Source of the DNA: Selaginella tamariscina
Lineage: Eukaryota; Streptophyta; Lycopodiopsida; Selaginellales; Selaginellaceae
Length of the DNA: 64,000 bases
Direction: 5' to 3'
NCBI GenBank assembly: GCA_003024785.1
Contig: PUQB01000041.1
Coordinates: 515,348-579,347, forward strand
Numbering within the stretch: position 1 is the first letter of the stretch; each line of letters starts with the position of its first letter. The position numbers and the translations under genes are program-made. Below, piece by piece: positions 13,245 through 23,059 of this stretch. The notes beneath the pieces are model-generated. The model did not search any database. It was not told the origin of the DNA and saw only the letters and a list, made by a program, of their open reading frames with translations.

Positions 13245-14747
13245 GGCGGGATTAATCTCGCCACCCCTTCAATGCCTCCTGAAAGAGTGGGCGGGATTAA
13301 TTCGCCACCTTTCTGGAGGCCTTGAACGAGAGTGCGGAATTAATCTTGCCACCCTTCTCGGTCTCAGAGAGAACTGGGCAGGATTTATTTCTCACACCCC
13401 TTCAGTGACTCCAGAAAGGGGGCGGGATTAATCTCGCCCACCAAGTGATGGTTAAATGAATTTCCCCACCCTTCCCAATTCTCTCCATTGGTATGTTGTA
13501 AACCTTCTACGTCTCAGACAGAAACGTTTAGGATTGGTCCGATTCACCAATGGAGAAAAAAGAGAAGGGTGGCGGGATTCATTCCTCCAACATGCATTGA
13601 AGACTCGGCGGGATTAATCCCGCCGCCCAGGGCCTTTACTCGGTCCCTATGCGGCGGGATTAATCCCGCCGGACGCCAATTCCCTGCGCGGAATCGGCGG
13701 GATTAATCCCGCCGCCTAGGCACTTCAGGCAGGCCAATGGCGGCGGGATAAATCCTGCCCGATTCCGCGCAGGGCATGTGTACGCGGCGATTAATCCCGC
13801 CTCTAGGCCCTTCACTCGGGCCTTAGTCGGCGGGATTAATCCCGCCGAACGCCAATGCCCTGTGCGAAATCTTGCGGGATTAATCCCGCCGCCTAGGCCC
13901 TTCAGGCAGGCCAATGGCGGCGGGATAAATCCCGCCCGATTCCGCGCAGGGCATGCGTACACGGCGGGATTAATCCCGCCCACCATGTAAGGGATGGTGA
14001 AATTAATCCCACCACCCTTCTCAGTTCCCTCCATTGGTGTTTTGTAAACCTTCTCCGTCTTAGACAGAGTTTGTCGGGATTGATTCAACATACCAATGGA
14101 GGAAAAAAGGGGGCGGGATTAATCCCGCCACCGGGCAATGAAGGTTCGGAGAGATTAATCCCACGCGCCCTTTCGTAAATCATGCGCTCACACATATATA
14201 TTGGCTGCGGCATTTTGAACAGGGATGGGTGGGGGCGGCCGCCGCTTATATCCTGCGGAAGTGCCTGAGCGGCGGATTAATCTCGCCGCCCTCCGCGAAG
14301 GGCATGAGTGGGGCGGGATTAATCCCGCTGTTCATGTCCTGCGTGAATTCCCTGGGCGGCGGGATTAATCCCGCTGCCTTACGCGCAGGACATGTCATGC
14401 AGGCTCTTCGTTAGCCTTCCGTGCAGGATCTTTCATGCAGGCTCTTCGGTTAGCCTCATGAGCGGCGGGATTAATCCCGCCGCCCATCCCCTGTAAATGC
14501 CCTGCGCGGAATCCGCAGGATTAATCCCGCCCATTAGGGCCTTCACACAGGCCATTGCCGGCGAGATAAATCCCGCCGCATTCCGCGCAGGGCATGGGTG
14601 AGCGGCGGGATTAATCCCGCCGCCGAGGCCCCTCACGCAGGCCATGGGCGGCGGGATTAATCCCGCCGCCATGGCCCCAACCATATAGCGGCGGGATTAA
14701 TCCCACTGCCGAGGCCATAAACCTATAGCGGCGGGATTAATCCCGCC
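13245..14747. repeat. Array 1 of the 18-bp palindrome GGCGGGATTAATCCCGCC
   Basis: About 29 perfect or degenerate copies of a sequence identical to its own reverse complement are strung at 43-47 bp steps. The first is at 13245-13262 and the last at 14730-14747. Perfect copies include 13607, 13653, 13696, 13829, 13963, 14603 and 14650. Spacers are also related: ATTCCGCGCAGGGCAT and its reverse complement alternate between units, and a higher-order period of about 177 bp (four units) is visible (13742 versus 13919). The edges are more degenerate than the middle. Most changes are C-to-T or G-to-A, several at the two CpGs of each unit. The block is GC-rich inside an AT-rich region. Open frames across it are a by-product, because two of the three frames through the palindrome lack stops. 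Confidence 0.95.
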
Positions 14748-14760
14748 GCTCGAGGGGCTT

Positions 14761-14836
14761 AGCATGTGTGCGAGAGATAAAATTAATAAATAAAAAAATT
14801 ATACATATAAAACACACACATATATATATGTGTGTG

Positions 14837-14869
<33 letters not shown>

Positions 14870-15585
14870 GTATGTATATAGGAGTGTACGTGTGTGCAAG
14901 AGATAGATAAATAAATAAAATTATACAGTACTGGTACACATAATATATGTGTGTACATAGGTATATATATGTGTGTATATGTATATCGTGTGTATGCGTG
15001 TGAGCGAAACAAATAAAATCATACAGATAAACAAACACACACACACATATATATACACAGGAGTGTGTTGTGTGTGCGAAAGATAAAACTAATAAATAAA
15101 TAAAATTATACAGATAAACATATATATGTGTGTATATAGATATAACCCATAATGATATAAGCATATATATAAACTAGTGTTGTATACTATTTGTTAATAT
15201 GCATTGATTATATATATATATATATATAAAGCAATGTGCGTGTGTGTGGGAGAGATAGATCAATAAAAAAAATTATATAGATACTGGTACACATAATATA
15301 TGTATATATATGTATATAGGTATATATATATGTGTATATGTATATTGTGTGTATGCGTGTGTGAGCGAAACAAATAAAATCATACAGATAAACAAACACA
15401 CACACACACACATATACATACACAGGAGTGTGCGTGTGTGTGCGAGAGATAAAACTAATAAATAAATAAAATTATACAGATAAACACACACATATATATA
15501 TGTGTGTATATAGATAATAACCCATATGAATATATAAGCATATATATAAACTAGTGTTGTATACTATTTGTTAATATGCATTGAT

Positions 15586-15637
<52 letters not shown>

Positions 15638-15903
15638 GCAGTGTGCGTGTGTGTGGGAGAGATAGATCAATAAAAAAAAATTTATAGATACTGGTACACA
15701 TAATATATGTATGTATATATGTATATAGGTATATATATATGTGTATATATATATCGTGTGTATGCGTGTGTGAGCGAAACAAATAAAATCATACAGATAA
15801 ACAAACACACACCCACACACACATATACATACACAGGAGTGTGCGTGTGTGTGCGAGAGATAAAACTAATAAATAAATTATACGCACACTCCTATACATA
15901 TAT

Positions 15904-15936
<33 letters not shown>

Positions 15937-15945
15937 GATCTCACC
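14761..15945. repeat. Microsatellite-rich long tandem repeat
   Basis: TA, GT and mixed TATG tracts are embedded in a longer repeat. A segment beginning AGGAGTGTGCGTGTGTG recurs near 15058, 15424 and 15836, so the unit is roughly 370-410 bp, with a related older copy near 14880. Phrases such as AACTAGTGTTGTATACTATT and GAGCGAAACAAATAAAATCA recur in each unit. The many open frames here are low-complexity artefacts. Confidence 0.85.
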
Positions 15946-15984
15946 TGTGTGCACAGCCGCCGCCGCCGATTTCACAGCCGCCTC

Positions 15985-16910
15985 TTGAAACCCTAAGAAT
16001 ATACCTAAACCCTAAAGGAATTAAATATATATATTAACCCTAATAGAATATTCCTTCTGAGAATATACTTAAACCCTAAAAAGAATAAAATATAGATTCG
16101 CCCTAAACGAATATTCTTTCATTATATTATTAGCGCGTGCGTGGTGTATCACATACACCCCAAAAATATAAATCATGCAGGGATTTAACATGTGTGTGTC
16201 CATGAGAGTGTTAAAGTTTCATGTGTATCAATACATACATACACATTGCATATATTAATACACATAATATATACATACACACGTGTATACACACAGACAT
16301 ACATACATATTACATGGGTTTAGGGTTTAGGGTTTAGGGTTTTGGATTTAGGATGGATCATGCATGGTGTGTATGTATGAGAGAAGAGAGAGTGTTGAAA
16401 AATTATTTTTGTACACATTGCATATATTAGTACACATATACTTACACATATTATACACAGATATACATACATAGTATATGAGAGAAGAGAGACAGTACAT
16501 ATTATGGATCATGCATGGTGTGTATTATACACACACATACATACATATTAGTACATAATATTAGAGAGACCGAGTACATATTATAGATCATGCATGGTGT
16601 GTATGTTTGAGAGAAGAGACAGTACATATTAACATGGATCATGCATGGTGTGTATGTATGAGAGAAGACAGAAAGTACACATATATACATACAGAGTACA
16701 CATATATACATACACACGTGTATACACACAGACATACATACATATTACATGAGTAAATTCATTGTGTTACATATTAGGGTTTAGGGTTTAGGATGGATCA
16801 TGCATGGTGTGAAGAGAGAGTGTTGAAAAATTATTTTTGTACACACATGTTACACAGGGTTTAGGGTTTGCTCCCAACAAGCTTAATATAAATATTACAC
16901 ATGTAAATTC
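15985..16910. repeat. Interstitial plant telomere motifs with CATGCATGGTGTGTATG repeats
   Basis: Runs of TTTAGGG lie at about 16318-16345, 16776-16795 and 16855-16872, and AAACCCTAA-type copies in the opposite sense at about 15985-16080. Between them a degenerate unit containing GGATCATGCATGGTGTGTATG and GAGAGAAGAGAG recurs at least five times (near 16353, 16505, 16586, 16635, 16795). This is the plant-type telomere heptamer, but too short and scattered to be a chromosome end. Confidence 0.75.
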
Positions 16911-17124
16911 AATGTGTTACATACACACAGATTGAGTACATATATCATACATGCGTTGAACATGATGTTTTCAATAAAGAAGCAACATATTTCTTCAGTT
17001 TGGTTTAGGGTTGTGCATGTGTGTGCATATGTGTTTTTGTAAGTTCTTGTAATGCGTGTGTAAATTTATGATTGTGTTTATATATGTGTGCAAAACAAAC
17101 ATCGAATAATTAAGAAAATAATAT

Positions 17125-17850
17125 TAATAAACACACTATGAACATATTTTAAATTATACATAATAATATATGATTTTATCTAATATATAGCCATATATAG
17201 TTTTAATAATATATATTAATTTAATATTGATAAAAAGGTTTAACATTGAAATATTCTTGAAATAATAAGAAATTAATTGAGAAAATCCCATTAATATATA
17301 CAAATGTAAATTAAGTACTCAAATAATTAACTAAATTAATTATCATAATCATGTTTAATATTGGAATATTCTTGGAATAATAAGAAAATAATAAAGAATA
17401 TCCCATTAATATAAAGAAGATTAATTACTCAAGTAATTAAGGAAATGATATTAATATATATATTAAACTATATATGACTAATATTAGATAAAATGATGTA
17501 TTATTATGTATATTTAAAATATGTTCATAGTGTGTATTAATTTAATATTGATAATAAGGTTTAACACATGAATATTCTTGAAATAATAACAAATTAATTG
17601 AGAAAATCCCATTAATATATACAAATGTAGAATAATTACTGCAATAATTAAGAACAAGACTAATTTAATTATGATAATCAGGTTTAATATTAGAATATTC
17701 TTCAAATATTAATAAAATAATAAAGAATATCCCATTGATACTAGGAAATGAAAACTAAATACTCGAGTAATTAAGAAAATAATAATAATAAACAGACTAT
17801 GAATATATTTTAAATGATACATAATAATATCAATTTATTTATTGTATAAG
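17125..17850. repeat. AT-rich foldback with internal tandem copies
   Basis: About 70 bp at 17132-17207 (containing GAACATATTTTAAATTATAC) recurs as an inverted copy at 17466-17535. A third, directly oriented copy lies near 17797-17835. Between and after the arms, a unit with GAATATTCTTGAAATAATAA and ATCCCATTAATAT recurs about four times. No gene is seen here. Confidence 0.7.
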
Positions 17851-18222
17851 TATATATATATATATATAATATAAATATACTTGAATACTAAGAATGTAGA
17901 ATATAGTCTAAAATTTCGTAATATTAAACAGCTTGAATCACTTGAATAACATTAAATGCAATTTTAAAATACTCATTGGAACTGGAGAGTATATATGTCA
18001 GAGTGTCGGATATTTGTGTCAACTCATCTTAAATTTTATTTTCTGTTCTTTTTAAAAAATTTGAATTTCTGACATATGTATTGTCGGTCTGACATGTAAA
18101 TTTGAAAATGCATTTAATTTCCCACTCAAATTCAGATCTGGTTCTTTCTCCGGCAAGGGTTTCTTCATTTCTGTATTTTTCACTCTTTAGATCTTCTTTT
18201 TTCTTCATAGTGATCATCTCAG

Positions 18223-18286
18223 GAGCGAGATTAAATTGGGTGCTATTCTTTATAGGAAAGCACGGCGCCTTCAGTGCTGTTTACAA
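18223..18286 (+). other. Protein-kinase-like P-loop exon fragment
   Basis: After an acceptor at CATCTCAG and before a donor GTAAGT, 64 bp read IGKHGAFSAVYK. This resembles the glycine-rich ATP loop (GxGAFSxVYK) of Ser/Thr kinases, with one extra residue. No other kinase exon follows, because palindrome array 2 starts 170 bp downstream. It may be a captured or orphaned exon, and chance is not excluded for so short a piece. Confidence 0.3.
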
Positions 18287-18456
18287 GTAAGTATTATAAA
18301 CAAATTTAAAAATACTTATAAAGATTCACTCTCTTACATTCTCTCTTAAAATTACAATTTAGGGGTTTAGGAATGCATTAGGATTATAATATATTCCGTT
18401 AGGGATTTATCCCGTTTAAATATCCTTTTAACTTAATATTCTAGGTTAACCGGGGC

Positions 18457-19094
18457 GGCGGGATTAATCCGGCCATTTCTTTTTCGCCTCTTCGAAGAGG
18501 TGGCGGGATTAATCCCGCCACCATCTCTCGGGCAATGCTTCTCCGCCACTGAAAAAGAGTGGCGGGATTAATCCCGCCGATAACCTTCTCAACTGATGAA
18601 GAGTTACCAGAATTTATTAGAAAGAGTTGTCGGCGGGATTAATCCCGCCAACCATTTTAGGAGGCAGGGAAGGGGTGGCGGGATTAATCTCGCCACCACA
18701 TCCCTGTTTTAAGGATTTGGGGACAGGATTTATCCCGAGATCTCTTTGAAATCATAGTTTTGGAGAGAGTTATGTGCGGGTTTAATCCCGCCACCCATTC
18801 CCCGTCGTAAGAATTGTGGGCGGGATTAATCCCGCCGACTCCTCCGAAGGGTTGAATCGCGGCGGGATTAATCCCGCCGACCTCCTCGTCGGAAGAGTCG
18901 GCGGGATTAATCCCGCCGGACTCCCCCGAGGAGGAAGAGGCGGCGGGATTAATCCCGCCGGCTCTTCCTTGTCGGAGGGAGTCCAAGGCGGGATTAATCC
19001 CGCCGACTCTCTCCGAAGGGGTTGAGTCGGCGGCGGGATTAATCCCGCCGACCGTTCCTCGTCGGAGGGATTCGTGGGCGGGATTAATCCCGCC
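18457..19094. repeat. Array 2 of the 18-bp palindrome GGCGGGATTAATCCCGCC
   Basis: Thirteen copies start at 18457, 18502, 18561, 18632, 18677, about 18722 (degenerate), 18775, 18819, 18861, 18900, 18942, 18987, 19032 and 19077 (fourteen with the degenerate one). Nine of them from 18502 onward are perfect. Spacing is mostly 39-45 bp. From 18819 on, every step is a multiple of three (42, 39, 42, 45, 45, 45), so both strands stay open and both encode GGINPA repeats. The spacers differ from array 1 (TCCTCGTCGGA-like). The array ends about 150 bp before the first exon of the DUF7869-like gene, where it could act as a promoter or a subterminal protein-binding region. Confidence 0.95.
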
Positions 19095-19242
19095 CATCAG
19101 TTGTATTAATCAAACATGAGATATTATCTCTAAACATAATTATGTATTATTGCATATGCATATTATTAAGTAACCGTAATTCAGATTTCTTAGAAATATT
19201 GCATAAACAGATATCATAAATAATACAATTATTTATGTGCAG

Positions 19243-22200
19243 GACAATATGTTTAATACTGGAGATAAAGTATGTCTTCTTCGGAACAACGAGATAGTTG
19301 GCACTGGAACTGTGGAAGTTCGAGATAATAATGCATCATGTCACAATATTGCCCAAGGATCTTGTGTGTACGTATGGGTGAACACCATTTACAAGCATGT
19401 TGAGGTTCTGGGAATGGAATTTGAGGAGGGTTCTCCTGTATTGTGGAATTTGGATGAAGTCAAGGCTGACACAGAATATGCAGAGTCACAAACAAATAGT
19501 AGCACGAGTTTACCAGATGATGGCTTGCCTGCTGTGATGGATGAGGTGATTCTCTTTCTTCGTGAGATTGAAGTCGGAAGAGGCATCATCACAGCTATAA
19601 ATCCAATGGAAGCAGTGTCAGAAGAGAAACTAGGGTCCGACTTCGTGGGTGTAGTTGTGACAGAGGTTTCACCTAATGGCACATTGTATCCTGGATCCCT
19701 CGTGAGGTGGCGAACATCTGAATTAAGACGGCAAGATGGTTCAACATATTCTGGGTTGGATTTCAATAATAACAACCCGGAAGAACAACTCATATTTGAA
19801 GAGGTTCCTTGCATTGGTCCTATTGTAAGAAAAAGGCGATTCATGGGTTGTAGATCTTCCCCTGCAAGTTTCAGCAAGAGGGTAAAGATGGATCCTACAT
19901 CTTCCGAAAGTGTTACGAGCATTTCCACGATTGACTGTTGCAAGAAGAAGTGTTGTCAGATGGCAGACCGGAATGAAATTACCCAATGTAGACATGTCTT
20001 TCGTATGCTCACCCAAAAGCAAAGGCATGAGTTTGTATATGCTGCACTAACTGGGTGTATTGATGGAATGGCCTCGGACACAGGTTATCAGAGTACATCC
20101 ATGGTATTTAATAAGGTGGCCATCTGCTTCAAAGCTTGGTACAGTATATACGGGATCCCAAAGACCACGTTCTACCGTCGGAGGGATGAGTGGCTAGATG
20201 GAGCGCGAACCTCAGTTCATGGGAACACTCGCTTGGTCAAAACCCGCTCTCACATCATGGCAGCCATAGAGATACTCAAGGCTTTTGTGGAAGCAAATGC
20301 AGACAGGATGCCTCACAAATGCCGAACCACAAATGCAGGGGTCAGGGAAAATCTCAAGGTTTTGCCTTCAATCTACACTCAATTGAAGCTGTGTGAACAT
20401 GTGAACAAGTGCCTCAGTTTGATGGGGCTCCAAGCAATCTGCACTGGTACCTTCAACAACATATGGAATACTCATTTTAAGGATGTGGAGATTGCAAAAC
20501 ACTCTAGCTTTTCTAAGTGTGACACTTGTACATCATTGAAGGCTGCAGAGGCTTGTGCAAAAACCTTGGTGGAGATCACTACCATTCAAAGAAGATGGAG
20601 GCCCACATGATTGCACAACAAACTTGCCGGTCTCAGTACTATGCACACCGCATGCTTTCTGTGTCACGCCCATCAGAGTACCTGTGCTTGATCCATGACA
20701 AGATGGATCATTCAAAGACCAGCATTCCAAAGCTCTTTGCAACACCAAAGTGCCTTGGAAATGTCATGAAACTTCCGATTTCATTGACAGGTGTGCTAAC
20801 ACATGGACACGGTTGTGAGTCATATGGACACTTTTCACTTCCACATTGGTCTAGCGACTCCAATTTCACTATTGGGTCGTTAGCCATGTGTTTCAGAAAC
20901 CTTGAAGCCCACTCACAGACAAGTCCTATCAGTGATCTCAAAGTGAAGAAACAACACCTTCAACCTTTACATAATGCTCTCATGAACACATCTGCACTTG
21001 AGGCTACTTGGGAATATGAGAGGCATTGTCAACAGCCTGCACAAAAAAGATGGCCCTGTTGAGAGTTCTGGTTCAGTGGAGGGATCTAGCTCAAATAGTG
21101 TACATGTGTCCTCAACATCAAATAAGCTTCCTCGTCATTTGCTTTTACAGATGGATAATTGTGCAGGCGAGAACAAAAATAGGTAAATCATTTTACTTAA
21201 GGGTTTCTCAAGCTCATACTTACTTTTATTTTCTAGATATGTGCTAGCATACTTGTCAATGCTTGTTGCCAAAGGTGTGTTTGAAACAATCACGCTCAGT
21301 TTCCTTATGGTTGGTCACACTCATGAAGATATTGATGCGTTCTTCAGCAAGGTCTCCAACTCTACAAAAAGGACAAGTGCACTTACCTTACCGCATATGA
21401 TGAATCTTTTTGAAAATTGCATCTCCAAAAAAAGTTGTGCTTTGCTTGTGACTGAGGTGCCAGACTTCAAAAAATTTCTCAAGGAGTATATAAAAGAAGG
21501 GAGTGATTCTTTAGTTGGTCACCTTGTGCCGCTACAATTCTTTTTCTCCATACGAGATGGTATACCTATTATGCAGTACAAGTTACGGCCATCAGAGCAG
21601 GAGTGGTTACCGAAAGAGGGCTTAATGCTCTTCAAAAGTGGAGAGGATGGAAAGCCACTTCTCCCAGAAGGACAACCAGACCCTATTCCATTGAGTGCCC
21701 AGGCTCAAGGAACAAGAGGTTATTATTGATGGCATCAAAAAATATGTGGCATGGGTTCAAAAATCGATGCCAAAGAATTCTGATAAGGCAACTGGTTACT
21801 CAGAACTATATAAGCATGTGGTCGACTATTGGGAGACTGTTGTTCGAGAGTTGGAAGGGCCTACTGTCACAAGTACAGAATTGCAACACCCTTTCTGGCC
21901 TAAAACAAGGTGGCGAGAGGAGATTGAAATGACATCACTGAGCACAGACGACATAGAAGCCAGTAGTGATGTGGAAGTGCAAACCCCACACTTTGTTGGA
22001 CAAAGGAACCAAAAACCTAAAGCATACTTTGATTGTTGCAGGATCTTCAAAAACTAATGATGGTTCTCATTACTCCAGATGCGTCATATAATCAGCCTAT
22101 TTGGATGGGTCAAATTATCGACACACCTGAAGTAATCACAAAAAATAGTATTGTTAAGGTTGCATGGTTCAAACCACAAAAAAGGCGACACGAGAAGGAG

Positions 22201-22365
22201 AGCGAAAGATATAATGGATGCCTAGAGAAAACATGGTCTCCCAATCAAAAAGACCCAGCATGTTTTATAAATGTTAAATCCATTCGATATGGGTGGATGT
22301 CAAGAAGCGTTGATAAAGTCACGATTAACAAAACTGCAAGGGAATGTATGTTTTCTGAAGCTTAA
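19243..22365 (+). pseudogene. DUF7869-like, transposase-like gene
   Basis: The first exon is read from an acceptor GTGCAG at about 19242, or from ATG 19249. The N-terminal 200 residues (NTGDKVCLLRNNEIVGTG onward) resemble the accessory module seen in plant transposase-like proteins. Next come a basic linker, a C-x4-C-type cluster (CCKKKCCQ) and RRRDEWLDGAR. The core has GVLTHGHGCESYGHF, then QMDNCAGENKNR (21148-21182), a 54-bp GT-AG intron (21183-21236) and LMVGHTHEDIDAFFSK (21304-21351). The D...GHTHEDID pattern is the hallmark I associate with the family labelled DUF7869, and would fit an RNase H-like fold. The C-terminal part (about 22060-22350) contains WMGQIIDTP and VKVAWF, like a reader or BAH-like module. 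Frame changes near 20570, 21030 and 21710 break it, though the total length of about 1000 residues is preserved. It could be a domesticated or a mobile gene. The function is unproven. Confidence 0.72.
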
Positions 22366-23059
22366 AGCAATTACAAAATTATAAAATATCATATATTTAA
22401 TATTCATAATTATTATAAACTCTTTAATAATAGTACCAAATTGTATACTTAACTATATAAATTTAAAAAATGATATGGAAGATTGACTATATTATTATAG
22501 GATTTTATATATATATTATTACTACTACAAATTTTTAATTAATAATGTTATATTTAAATATTAATATTTTAATAACAACATCAATATTTATATAATGTAC
22601 CTCTTATGCTCTTCCTTAATTGTTATATTAGGCAATATATTATATAATTTAATACTTCTACTTTTATAATGTTATTAATTTTTGTTCAATGAATGCTATA
22701 ATTTATTAAAGGGTAGAATACAAAATAGAATATTCTAAAGAATATTCTCTTTTCAAACATATATTCTAAAGAATATTCCTTTAATATTAGAAAATGCTAA
22801 TTAAATAGCTAAAATTGCTAATTATTAGGAAATGGACTATAGCCATGCCCATTTTATACTTGCATATGTAGTCAGGTGGTTGTTCCTATTCCACAGTTTG
22901 AGTGTCACTGTTAGTGCATAGACCTTTTTGTTTTCCCATGGACTATTTCCTTCTCGCTTAGAGCTAAATTTGGATTCATTGCTCTCTAGCCCAATGTCCT
23001 TCTACAAATAGAATTATAACCATACGTAAACAATACAGGAAATCAAATACATATACATT
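22366..23059. other. AT-rich downstream region
   Basis: AT-rich sequence follows the transposase-like gene, with AGAATATTCT inverted motifs near 22722-22775. I did not find a terminal inverted repeat matching the region upstream of array 1 or array 2, so the right end of any element carrying the gene is undefined. Confidence 0.4.

Noticed and set aside
13660-14091. Coding gene for a GGINPA/AGLIPP repeat protein in array 1
   Set aside because: Two of three frames through the palindrome are stop-free on both strands, so long frames arise automatically. In array 1 the frame switches between units and no start or splice context is convincing.
13245-14747. Array of E2F sites
   Set aside because: GGCGGGA/TCCCGCC resembles E2F cores, but the adjoining bases (ATTAAT) do not fit the plant consensus TTTSSCGC-like context, and dozens of evenly spaced sites are unlike known E2F promoters. 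Kept only as a possibility for a dimeric binder.
14737-15820. Multiple 60-120 codon open frames rich in H, T, Y and I
   Set aside because: They are translations of TA/CA/GT microsatellites, with no codon bias or family resemblance.
16318-16345. Chromosome end
   Set aside because: Only a few telomere heptamers are present and ordinary sequence continues on both sides.
13245-19094. CRISPR array
   Set aside because: The repeats are regular, but the 18-bp unit is a full palindrome with related spacers, in clearly eukaryotic DNA with introns and retroelements and no cas genes.
19389-20028. Minus-strand frames opposite the DUF7869-like gene
   Set aside because: They are antisense shadows of a recognisable plus-strand protein.
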